A stretch of DNA of 64,000 bases from Alitabrizicola rongguiensis (lineage in GTDB: Bacteria; Pseudomonadota; Alphaproteobacteria; Rhodobacterales; Rhodobacteraceae): positions 682,001 to 746,000 of the forward strand of contig NZ_JAKENF010000001.1 of assembly GCF_021491355.1 (NCBI RefSeq), in the 5' to 3' direction. The translations under genes and the position numbers were made by a program. Shown in pieces: positions 35,714 to 43,297 of this stretch. The notes under the pieces were generated by a model. The model had not been told where the DNA came from. It saw only the letters and a program-made list of their open reading frames with translations, and did not search any database. Each line of letters opens with the position of its first letter. Positions within the stretch are counted from its first letter, which is position 1.

Positions 35714-36626
35714 TGCGCAACCTCGGATCGATCCAGGCGCGGATCAGGTCAGTGACGATGTTCAGCAGGATCAGAAGCGCGCCATAGAGAAGCGTGATCC
35801 CCATGACCAAGGGATAGTCGCGGTTCAGCGCGGCATCGACGAAATGCCGCCCGATCCCCGGCAGGGCAAAGATCGTCTCTATAAGGATCGAGCCGGTGAT
35901 GATCGCTGCTGTCGCCGGGCCAAGGTAGGCAATGACCGGCAACAACGTTCCTTTCAGCACATGGCCCCAGACGACGCGCCGCTCGCCGATCCCCTTGGCC
36001 CGTGCAGTCCGGACGTAGTTCTCGCGCAGGGTCTCGATCATCGACGACCGGGTAAGGCGGGAAATGTAGGCGATGTTGGGCAGGGCCAGGACGAGGATCG
36101 GCAGGACCAGGGCCCGCCAGCCACCCTCGATCCCCCCGACTGGCACCCAGCCAAGCCGCAGGGCGAAGATCACTTGCATCAGCGGACCGATAACGAAGAT
36201 CGGCACGGCAACCCCGACGATGCCGACGATTCCGGCCGCATAGTCGGTCGGGCTGTTGCGCCGCATCGCGCCGGCAACGCCAAGGGCAATGCCAACGAGG
36301 GACGCCACTATGATCGCCCATATGCCGATCGTGACCGACCACGGCAGGCCCGAGGCGATGATGCCACCGACATCGTAGTCGCGAAACCGGGTCGACGGAC
36401 CAAGGTCGAACGTGAGCAGTCCCTTCACGTAGCGCACGAACTGCATCCAGACCGGCTCGTCCAGATGATAGGTCTTCTGGATATTCGCAAGCACTTCGGG
36501 ACTGATCTTGCGCGACTTCGAGAAGGGTCCGCCTGGGGCGAGCCGCATGACGAAGAAGGTCAACGTGATCAAGGCCGCCAGAGTCAGCCCGCCGTCCCAA
36601 AGACGTTTTCCGATGAACCGCAGCAT
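35703..36626 (-). CDS. oligopeptide-type ABC permease (OppB-like)
   Basis: A 307-residue inner-membrane protein from the ATG at 36626 (MLRFIGKRLWDGGLTLAALI), chosen for GGAGG four bases upstream. FFVMRLAPGGPF at residue 26 is the usual OppB opening, and the EAA loop reads YVRTARAKGIGERRVVWGHVLKG. It has about six helices and ends with the conserved YGALLILLNIVTDLIRAWIDPR. It follows the solute-binding-protein gene after a 53-bp spacer that contains a strong hairpin, and it overlaps the OppC-like gene. Confidence 0.93.
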   Translation of the reverse strand: MLRFIGKRLWDGGLTLAALITLTFFVMRLAPGGPFSKSRKISPEVLANIQKTYHLDEPVWMQFVRYVKGLLTFDLGPSTRFRDYDVGGIIASGLPWSVTIGIWAIIVASLVGIALGVAGAMRRNSPTDYAAGIVGIVGVAVPIFVIGPLMQVIFALRLGWVPVGGIEGGWRALVLPILVLALPNIAYISRLTRSSMIETLRENYVRTARAKGIGERRVVWGHVLKGTLLPVIAYLGPATAAIITGSILIETIFALPGIGRHFVDAALNRDYPLVMGITLLYGALLILLNIVTDLIRAWIDPRLRNGR

Positions 36627-36645
36627 CCGGCCTCCAAGGCGCACG

Positions 36646-36673
36646 GGGTGCGGGCGTTTTCACGCCCGCACCC
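36646..36673 (-). ncRNA. intercistronic hairpin after the OppA-like gene
   Basis: A perfect 11-bp stem, GGGTGCGGGCG with CGCCCGCACCC, and a TTTTCA-equivalent 6-base loop, 6 bp past the binding-protein stop and 20 bp before the permease start. On the minus strand no T-run follows. As in other binding-protein operons it probably protects the upstream message from 3' exonucleases or partly terminates transcription, giving more binding protein than permease. Listed as an RNA element, not an independent sRNA gene. Confidence 0.65.
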
Positions 36674-36679
36674 GGCCCA

Positions 36680-38275
36680 TCACTCGAGCGACAGGAACTG
36701 CGAGTTGTTGTAGCCGGCGGCAGAGGTCGCCCAGCCCTTCACATTCGGGCTGACCATGTGCCGGGTCGGCTCGATGGCGATCGGCGCAAAGATCGTATCG
36801 TCGAGCAGGATCTTCTCGGCCGCAGCCAGCTTCTCGTTGCGAGCGGCCGGATCGACCTCTTGCGCTGCCACATCCATCGCGGCGTCATATTCCGGCTTCA
36901 CCCAGTTGTAGCCGGGCTCTGCCGACGGGCGCATATAGGCAAGGAATGTCTCGGCCCCGGCGAAGTCGCCGACAAGGTTGTCGGCAAATACGTCCCAGTC
37001 ACCGGCATAGAATGCATCGAGCCAGGCCTTGCGCTCCATCGAGTCGACGCTCGCCTCGACCCCGAGGGTCTTCTTCCACATCAACGCCACGCCCTGCGCC
37101 AGACGGACACGGTCCTCGGCAACCGTGGTGACGATCTTGAGCTTCAGAGGATTGTCGGGCCCGAAGCCGGCCTTCGCGAGCAGTTCCTTCGCCATCGCGT
37201 CGCGATCGGCCTGGGTCATCGTGGCCTCGGCGATCTGCGGTCCGTGATAGTCAGGGTCGAAGCCGCCTGCATAGGAATAGCTCGGAATCGCACCGCCCTT
37301 TACGATCTTGGCCTGAAGCGTCTCGCGGTCGATGGCAAGAGACAGGGCCCTGCGCACGTCGATGTTATCCAGCGGAGGACGCTTCAGGTTGAAGCTGTAG
37401 TAGGTGACCTCTGTCGAAGGCCCGATCGAGACCTGGTCCGGCACACTGGCCTTCAGGTCCTCGATCTGGTTCACTGGGATGTCGTAGGTGATGTCGATCT
37501 CGCCCGCCTGGTAGCGCTTCAGCTCGGTGTTCACGTCTTCTGTCACAAGATAGCGGACCTTCGGAATCTTGACGTTCGCCGCATCCCAGTAGTTCGGGTT
37601 CTTCTCAAGCAACACATGGCTTTGCGGAACGACTTCCTTGATCACATAGGCGCCATTGCTGACGACCTTTGTCGGGTCGATGAACACCGCCGCGCCGTTC
37701 GCTTCAAAGCTCGGCCCGTGGAGCGGCGGCACCTGGAAGCCCCCCATGATGTCAAGCATGTGCGGGTTGGGCGACTCGAGTTCGACGACGACGGTGCGGT
37801 CGTCGGGTGCCTTGAACCCTAGCGTCGCCGGGTCCTTGGTTTCACCATCGGCAATGGCCTTGGCGCCCTTCACCTGGATCACAGAGTAGAAATAGTAACC
37901 CTTCTCCGATGCGGTATCGGGATTGAGTGTCCGCATCACACCGTTGACGAAGTCCTGTGCGACCAACGGATCGCCGTTGGACCACTTGAGTCCATCGCGC
38001 AAATGGAAGGTCCAGGTCTTGCCATCTGCACTCACGTCCCAGCTCTCGGCAGCGCCGGGGATGACCTTGCCGGTGCTGTCGAAGGTCACCAGCCCCTCGT
38101 AGGCGTCCATCTGGATCCAGCCTGCCGCAGCATCGAAGTTCACATGGGGGTCAAGCGAGGACCATTCCGATCCAATACCCCGATCAAGGGTGTCGTCGGC
38201 CAGCACAGGGTTTCCGAAGCTGAGGGCAGCTGCCAGGATCAGGCCGCTCAGCGCCGTTCCGATGAGTCGTCTCAT
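36680..38275 (-). CDS. oligopeptide-type solute-binding protein (OppA-like)
   Basis: A 531-residue periplasmic protein. The ATG at 38275 (MRRLIGTALSGLILAAALSF) was chosen over one 6 bp upstream because GGGAG is then 8 bases away. A Sec signal peptide of about 27 residues ends at PVLA-DD. The mature protein is an SBP_bac_5 cluster C protein: IGSEWSSLDPHVNFDAAA, AAESWDVSADGKTWTFHLRDGLKWSNGDPL, and NIDVRRALSLAIDRETL. Ligands of this family range from peptides to metal complexes and glycosides. The intracellular S9 peptidase, deacylase and amidohydrolase genes in the same operon point to an acylated or peptide-like ligand. Confidence 0.93.
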   Translation of the reverse strand: MRRLIGTALSGLILAAALSFGNPVLADDTLDRGIGSEWSSLDPHVNFDAAAGWIQMDAYEGLVTFDSTGKVIPGAAESWDVSADGKTWTFHLRDGLKWSNGDPLVAQDFVNGVMRTLNPDTASEKGYYFYSVIQVKGAKAIADGETKDPATLGFKAPDDRTVVVELESPNPHMLDIMGGFQVPPLHGPSFEANGAAVFIDPTKVVSNGAYVIKEVVPQSHVLLEKNPNYWDAANVKIPKVRYLVTEDVNTELKRYQAGEIDITYDIPVNQIEDLKASVPDQVSIGPSTEVTYYSFNLKRPPLDNIDVRRALSLAIDRETLQAKIVKGGAIPSYSYAGGFDPDYHGPQIAEATMTQADRDAMAKELLAKAGFGPDNPLKLKIVTTVAEDRVRLAQGVALMWKKTLGVEASVDSMERKAWLDAFYAGDWDVFADNLVGDFAGAETFLAYMRPSAEPGYNWVKPEYDAAMDVAAQEVDPAARNEKLAAAEKILLDDTIFAPIAIEPTRHMVSPNVKGWATSAAGYNNSQFLSLE

Positions 38276-38319
38276 TGTCATTGCTCCCGTTGGATGTCGT
38301 CTTCTTGTTGTACGTTCGT

Positions 38320-39441
38320 TCAGTCTGACAGCAGATCACCCGTTCTGACAATCCTTTCCCCAGCGATATGCGCAAGACTTGCCCCGCGCAGGCACGGTCG
38401 CCACAGCTCCTGCCGGAACACCATTCCACTGGTCGGAGCAAGAACCGGCAGGCGCGTCCTGGTCAGCGGCTCGGTCACATGCGCGATTGCATCGCCCTGT
38501 TGCACCATGGCTCCGGGGCTGACCGTCCAGGTCACAATCCCCCCCTGCGGCGCGAAGACCTCGGCCGCTCCGCCCAACGGAAGGGTCAGGGCATCAGGAT
38601 AGGCAGGCGCCGCATCCTGATTGGTCACCACACCGATGCCGGCAAGAAATATCATAAGGTTAGCGGCATCTTCAGCGGCAGTGGCGTCGTCCACGTCAAA
38701 CTGGCCACGATACTCGAGTGTCGTCGAGAAACATGGCGATGGAATGGGAAAGCGGTCGCCGAACCGGTCCTTCAGATGCTTCCAGGGGGCGGTGTTCGCC
38801 TCGTCGAAAGCGTGGCCGCCGGACACTGCTTCGATCAGCGCCAGTCTTGCGCCGGTCGCGCGGCAGAGGAGCGAGGTGATCTCGGGACGGGCAGGGCTGG
38901 CATAAAGGTGCAAAACCGCAAAGTGATCGCAATGCAGATCCAGCACGTAGTCCGCATCGCAGGACCAGGACAGGAGCGTCAGCTGTTCCTCGATCATCTC
39001 GGTCCGGGCGTGTGAAAGTTCCGCAGCCAGCGCCTCGCGGAAGGCGGCGCGAATCACATCGCGGTTGGCATCGGGATCGTCTGTAAGTTTGGATTCCACA
39101 CGGTCGCCGACCAAGAGCGAAAGATCGGGATAGCCGCGGTTGAAATTGTGCAGTGTCTCGGCCTCCATCCGACCAAGTGGGCGCTGGAAGGCCCATTGGG
39201 AAAGGCCCAGCGGGTTGGCCACCGGTACAACGCGTACCTCGCCATGGATGCGCCCTTCCATGTCGGCCCGGTCAAGCAGCGGCAAGAGATGCTGCAGCAC
39301 AAGGACGCCTGGCATCTCGTCCGCATGAAGCCCGGCCTGAAGGTAGACCACCGGCCCGTTTCCGTCGCCATAACGGTGGCAGATCAGCCTGCGGCGGGTT
39401 CCGGGTGAGGAAGACCCCAACTCTTGCGTTTCGGTCTTCAT
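38320..39441 (-). CDS. succinylglutamate desuccinylase/aspartoacylase family (M14) deacylase
   Basis: A 373-residue protein from the ATG at 39441, with GAGGAGAGGGG upstream. The zinc site is visible: GLHADEMPG gives His39 and Glu42, and LDLHCD gives His170; Glu243 in TLEYRG is the probable general base. The C-terminal 90 residues (PQGGIVTWTVSPGAMVQQGDAIAHV and later LAPTSGMVF) look like a lipoyl/biotinyl-type beta-barrel, as in other members of this branch. These enzymes remove N-acyl groups from amino acids (N-acetylaspartate, N-succinylglutamate, N-acetyl-diaminobutyrate in DoeB). It probably deacylates the imported or processed substrate. Exact substrate unknown. Confidence 0.85.
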   Translation of the reverse strand: MKTETQELGSSSPGTRRRLICHRYGDGNGPVVYLQAGLHADEMPGVLVLQHLLPLLDRADMEGRIHGEVRVVPVANPLGLSQWAFQRPLGRMEAETLHNFNRGYPDLSLLVGDRVESKLTDDPDANRDVIRAAFREALAAELSHARTEMIEEQLTLLSWSCDADYVLDLHCDHFAVLHLYASPARPEITSLLCRATGARLALIEAVSGGHAFDEANTAPWKHLKDRFGDRFPIPSPCFSTTLEYRGQFDVDDATAAEDAANLMIFLAGIGVVTNQDAAPAYPDALTLPLGGAAEVFAPQGGIVTWTVSPGAMVQQGDAIAHVTEPLTRTRLPVLAPTSGMVFRQELWRPCLRGASLAHIAGERIVRTGDLLSD

Positions 39442-39451
39442 GCCCCTCTCC

Positions 39452-40465
39452 TCACCATGCGGACAGCACTGCTTCCAGATTGTCACCCAGTTCCGGGCAA
39501 AGGTAGCCGCCCTCCTGGACGATCACTGTGGGCAGTCCGAGCCTCGCGATTGCCTGCCCGATCCGCCGGAATCCCGGCGTCGTCACCTTCAGTCCTGCAA
39601 ACGGATCCCCCTCGAAGGCATCCAGCCCCAACGCCAGAACCAAGGTGTCGGTTTCGTGCCGAGTCAGCGCCTCCAGCCCGAGGTCAAGCGCCGCAAGGAA
39701 TCCTTCGTCGCCAGTTCCCCGCTCAAGCGCGAGGTTGAGATTCGCACCCTCGCCATCGCCTGCGCCACGCTCTTCGGGATAGCCCCAGAAGAACGGATAG
39801 AAGCGTTCCGGATGCGCGTGGATCGAGATCGTCAACACGTCACTCCGGTCGTAGAAGATCCCCTGGGTGCCGTTCCCATGGTGCAAATCCACGTCAAGGA
39901 TTGCCACGCGCCGCCCCGCTGCCACAAGCCGCTCGGCCGCAATCGCCGCGTTGTTCAGGTAACAGAATCCGCCTGCAAGATCGGAAAAACAGTGATGGCC
40001 CGGGGGCCGCGACAAGGCATAGACCGCCCGCTCGCCGTCCAGCACAAGATCCGTCGCATGGATCGCGGTCTGTGCGCTTGCATAGGCGGCGGCCCAAGTC
40101 TCGGCGCCAATCGGACAGGACGTGTCGGTCATGTGAAACCCGGCCTGCCCTACGGCGGATTTCGGATAGCCGTCGCTGCGGGTTGCAGGGTGAATGTTGG
40201 GGATGACCTCGGCGCTTGCGCCTTCGATGCGTTGCCAGCGGGTGAAGATTGTCTGCAGAAAGGTCAGATAGCGATCCGGATGAACGGCACGGATCGGCGC
40301 GATCCCGTTGTCCGGCGGGGCCACCATCGGCCCCCCGAGCCGCCTCACGCCGCCCAGGAGCGCCTCGATCCTGGACGGTTTTTCAGGGCAGGGCTGGGCT
40401 GCGCCAGAGGACAGGAAGAACTGTGGATCATGCAGGCGCTGAGCCGCATCAAAAACAGTGATCAT
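39452..40465 (-). CDS. acetylpolyamine amidohydrolase-like class II histone-deacetylase-family enzyme
   Basis: A 337-residue enzyme of the arginase/deacetylase fold. The catalytic set is complete: tandem His157-His158 in SRPPGHH, zinc ligands Asp193 and His195 in DVDLHHGNGTQ, Asp282 in LGLDAFEGDP, and the oxyanion Tyr321 in QEGGY. Length and the SYHPER-like AHPERFYPFFWG segment match bacterial acetylpolyamine amidohydrolases, which deacetylate N-acetyl-putrescine, -cadaverine or -lysine-like amines. It overlaps the GNAT gene by ATGA and is followed 10 bp later by the M14 deacylase, so the operon has two different N-deacylases in tandem. Cytosolic. Confidence 0.88.
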   Translation of the reverse strand: MITVFDAAQRLHDPQFFLSSGAAQPCPEKPSRIEALLGGVRRLGGPMVAPPDNGIAPIRAVHPDRYLTFLQTIFTRWQRIEGASAEVIPNIHPATRSDGYPKSAVGQAGFHMTDTSCPIGAETWAAAYASAQTAIHATDLVLDGERAVYALSRPPGHHCFSDLAGGFCYLNNAAIAAERLVAAGRRVAILDVDLHHGNGTQGIFYDRSDVLTISIHAHPERFYPFFWGYPEERGAGDGEGANLNLALERGTGDEGFLAALDLGLEALTRHETDTLVLALGLDAFEGDPFAGLKVTTPGFRRIGQAIARLGLPTVIVQEGGYLCPELGDNLEAVLSAW

Positions 40466-40932
40466 GACCGCTCCAACGAGGCGAACGCCTCTCCGTCAAG
40501 AATTAGGAAGTCATAGCCGCGAGGCCGGAAGCCGAGCTTGTCATAGGCCGCTTTGGCCGCCGTGTTGTCGGGGCTCACCGACAGCGTCATATAGCGCGCG
40601 CCCCAGCAGGATTCGGCCAAAGCTCGCGCCCGCGACAGAAGCTGCCGCCCGACCCCTTGGCCGCGCAACCGTTCCTCTACAAACAGATCCTGCACGTAAA
40701 GGCCCGGCTCTCCGCGGAGGGTGGAGAAATCGGGGTAGAACAGCACCAGCCCGACCGCCTCGCCTTCCTCCTCGGCCAGCACCGCTCGGAACAGAGGCCG
40801 CTCGCCGAAGCCATGTTTCAGCAGCGCACTTGCTGGCCCGACCTCGGGGCCCCCATCATGATCGGAAAGAGCCTGGAGAAGGTCACGGATGACCAGCACA
40901 TCCTCGGCAACGGCAGAACGAAAGGAAATCAT
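40462..40932 (-). CDS. GNAT N-acetyltransferase, SSAT/thialysine-acetyltransferase-like
   Basis: A 156-residue protein starting MISFRSAVAED at the ATG overlapping the BKACE stop. The acetyl-CoA pocket is RLRGQGVG (residues 90-95 carry RGxGxG), followed by the family ending AAKAAYDKLGFRPRG. The middle segment, FYPDFSTLRGEPGLYVQDLFVEE, closely resembles diamine/thialysine N-acetyltransferases of the SAT1/SAT2 type, suggesting an amine on a short linker as acceptor. It lies between BKACE and an acetylpolyamine amidohydrolase, so acetylation and deacetylation of an amine appear to be encoded side by side. Confidence 0.82.
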   Translation of the reverse strand: MISFRSAVAEDVLVIRDLLQALSDHDGGPEVGPASALLKHGFGERPLFRAVLAEEEGEAVGLVLFYPDFSTLRGEPGLYVQDLFVEERLRGQGVGRQLLSRARALAESCWGARYMTLSVSPDNTAAKAAYDKLGFRPRGYDFLILDGEAFASLERS

Positions 40933-41840
40933 CTGCCCTTCAGCTCCAGCATGGCACGCACCTCGGACGGCGTCGCCACCTCGCGGCCCAGCCCCTCGAC
41001 GATTCCGCGGATCAGCATCACCTGTTCGGCGTTCGACTGCGCGAGCCTTCCCTTGGCAAGGTAGAGGTTGTCCTCCAGCCCCACCCGAACATGCCCTCCC
41101 ATCGCGGCGGCCATCGTGGCCATCGGAATCTGCGCCCGCCCTGCCGCCAGCACAGAAAAGTGGTAGTCCGACCCGAACAAGCGGTCGGCTGTCCGCTTCA
41201 GATGAGTAAGCGTGTCGGGCTCTGGCGCCATTCCGCCCAGAACACCGAAGACGAACTGGATGAAATACGGTGCCTTGACCGCCCCACGGTCGACGAAATG
41301 CTTCAGCATCGTAAGATGGCCGATATCGTAGCACTCGAACTCGAACCGCGCGCCACGCTCATCGCCCATCTCGTGCAGTACGTGAGCAATGTCACGCGGG
41401 GTGTTCTTGAACACGAGGTCGTCCGTGCCGTCGAGGAACGGCTTCTCCCAGTCGAACTTCCACTGCCTCGGCTTCTCGGCCATCGGATAAAGGGCGAAGT
41501 TCATCGACCCCATGTTGAGGCTGCACATCTCGGGCGCGAATTGCTTCGGTGCCGCGAGGCGTTGCTCAAGCGTCATGATCGCCGAACCACCGGTCGTCAT
41601 GTTCACGACCGCATCGGTTTCGCCAAGGATCGTCGGCAGGAATGCTCCCCAATGCGCCGGATCGGCCGAGGGGCGGCCGTTCGCCGGGTCGCGGGCGTGC
41701 AGATGCAGGATGCCGGCCCCGGCTTCCGCGGCACCAATCGCCTGGCTCGCGATCTCGTCCGCAGTCACGGGCAGGTGGGGCGACATCGACGGCGTATGGA
41801 TCGAGCCGGTAATCGCGCAGGTGATGATGATCTTCGACAT
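40929..41840 (-). CDS. beta-keto acid cleavage enzyme (BKACE, Kce/DUF849 family)
   Basis: A 303-residue TIM-barrel enzyme. The zinc ligands His46 and His48 sit in LHLHARD, MTTGG follows at 81-85, and the third ligand Glu256 lies in GGHVRVGLEDN, all as in 3-keto-5-aminohexanoate cleavage enzyme. BKACEs condense a beta-keto acid with acetyl-CoA and split off acetoacetate, giving a shorter acyl-CoA; different subgroups use keto-aminohexanoate, dehydrocarnitine, beta-ketoglutarate and others. The subgroup here cannot be told. The gene overlaps the aminotransferase by TGATG, consistent with the transaminase supplying the beta-keto acid. Start chosen as MSKIIITCAITGS; the frame is open 9 codons upstream. 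Confidence 0.93.
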   Translation of the reverse strand: MSKIIITCAITGSIHTPSMSPHLPVTADEIASQAIGAAEAGAGILHLHARDPANGRPSADPAHWGAFLPTILGETDAVVNMTTGGSAIMTLEQRLAAPKQFAPEMCSLNMGSMNFALYPMAEKPRQWKFDWEKPFLDGTDDLVFKNTPRDIAHVLHEMGDERGARFEFECYDIGHLTMLKHFVDRGAVKAPYFIQFVFGVLGGMAPEPDTLTHLKRTADRLFGSDYHFSVLAAGRAQIPMATMAAAMGGHVRVGLEDNLYLAKGRLAQSNAEQVMLIRGIVEGLGREVATPSEVRAMLELKGR

Positions 41841-43198
41841 CAGCTTCCCGACACCGGCAGATCGCACTCTGCCGCAAAGGCTTCGAGCGCGTCGACCAGC
41901 CGTTCCATGATCTCGCCCACCTGCGCCTCGGTGGTAATCATCGGGGGTGCGACGATCACATGGTCGCCGGCATAGCCCCCGCGTGTCCGGCGCGGATAGA
42001 CGATAAGGCCGCGCTGGTAGGCCTGCTCGGTCAGCCGGTCGTAGGCGCGAAGCGCGGGCGGCAGCACCTCTTTCGTCTCGCGATCCTTGACGAGTTCAAA
42101 GGCCAGAAGCAGCCCCTTGCCGCGCACGTCGCCGATGAAGGGATAGCGGTCCATCAGGGCGGTCAGCTGCGACTTGATCATCCCGCCGATCTTGACGGCA
42201 TTCGCCATCATCTCCTGCCGCTCGATCTCCTCGATGACGGCAAGACCCGCGGCGCAGGCCAGCGGATTGCCGGCATAGGTGAAGCCATGCAGGAAGCCAC
42301 CGGCCTTGAGCAGACTGTCCACCAGATCGCCCCGCGCGACGATCGCACCAAGCGGCATGTAGCCAGCCCCGAAGCCTTTCGACACCGCAAGGATGTCCGG
42401 CGCGCCGTTCCAGTTCTGGCCGCCGAAGAGCTTGCCCGTCCGCCCGCCGCCCGACATCACCTCGTCATGTATCAGCAGGACCCCGTGCCGGTCGCACACC
42501 TCGCGGATCGCCTCCATGTAGCGGGCGGGCGGGACCAGAGCGCCCGTCGACGCGCCGCCGACCGGCTCGACGATGAAGGCCAGCACGCTGTCCGGCCCTT
42601 CTGCGCGGATCTTTGCGTCAAGCATGTGGGCATAGTGTTCGCCTGTCGCAGGATCCTCGGGATCAAGTCCGTCAAGCCATGCCGTTGGCGCGGGAACCTT
42701 GGGCATCTCGACCATCATGGGCTTGAACGGGTCGGTCAGGTGGTCATAGCCGCTGACTGTCAGCGCCCCGAGCGTGCAGCCGTGATACGAGGGGAAGCGT
42801 GAAATGATCTTCCACCGGCTGCCCTGCCCGATAGCAACGGCGTACTGGCGGGCCAGCTTCATCGCCGACTCGACCGCCTCGGACCCGCCCGAGACGAAGA
42901 ACACCCGGTCCATCCCTGGCCAGGCATAGTCGACCATCTTCGCCGCCAGCCGCTCCGACGGTTCTGTGACGAAGTGCAGACGGTAGCCGAAGGTCGACTT
43001 CTCCATCTGCTTGCGCATCGCTTCCAGCACATAGGGGTTCGAATGGCCGATATTGCAGACCATCGCGCCTGATGAGCCGTCGATGAACCGGTTGCCCTCG
43101 GAATCCCACATGTAGATTCCTTCGGCCCGATCCAGCACCGGACGGGGATGCTCGGTCTGGTAGAACAGATGCGACGTGGCGTTCCTGAGCTGGTTCAT
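41840..43198 (-). CDS. class III (omega) aminotransferase
   Basis: A 452-residue PLP enzyme from the ATG at 43198 (MNQLRNATSHLF), with GGAGAG upstream. The PLP Lys is Lys274 in AVSKGFGAGYMPLGA, Asp245 in LLIHDEVMSGGGRTG binds the pyridine nitrogen, and SGGSEAVESAMKLARQY forms the phosphate cup. This branch acts on omega-amines and beta-amino acids with pyruvate or similar acceptors. As the first gene of the 12-gene operon and translationally coupled to BKACE, it most likely converts a beta-amino acid into the beta-keto acid that BKACE cleaves. That pairing is inference from order and known chemistry. Confidence 0.92.
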   Translation of the reverse strand: MNQLRNATSHLFYQTEHPRPVLDRAEGIYMWDSEGNRFIDGSSGAMVCNIGHSNPYVLEAMRKQMEKSTFGYRLHFVTEPSERLAAKMVDYAWPGMDRVFFVSGGSEAVESAMKLARQYAVAIGQGSRWKIISRFPSYHGCTLGALTVSGYDHLTDPFKPMMVEMPKVPAPTAWLDGLDPEDPATGEHYAHMLDAKIRAEGPDSVLAFIVEPVGGASTGALVPPARYMEAIREVCDRHGVLLIHDEVMSGGGRTGKLFGGQNWNGAPDILAVSKGFGAGYMPLGAIVARGDLVDSLLKAGGFLHGFTYAGNPLACAAGLAVIEEIERQEMMANAVKIGGMIKSQLTALMDRYPFIGDVRGKGLLLAFELVKDRETKEVLPPALRAYDRLTEQAYQRGLIVYPRRTRGGYAGDHVIVAPPMITTEAQVGEIMERLVDALEAFAAECDLPVSGS

Positions 43199-43240
43199 GC
43201 GACTCTCCGTTTTCGCGCGGAAGACTGGACGGGGTCGCAC

Positions 43241-43297
43241 CCATAGATCAAATAGATAATTGGAATGTGAAGCATTGACAGGAATTATGATCTATGG
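43241..43297. promoter_or_regulatory. inverted-repeat LysR operator between aminotransferase and LysR genes
   Basis: Two perfect 10-bp arms, CCATAGATCA at 43241-43250 and TGATCTATGG at 43288-43297, lie 47 bp apart centre to centre. A further ATAGAT copy at 43252-43257 repeats the left half directly. This AT-rich 95-bp gap is the only control region for the divergent 12-gene operon and the lysR gene. The right arm covers the annotated LysR start codon. The geometry suits binding of a LysR tetramer to two sites. Confidence 0.75.
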
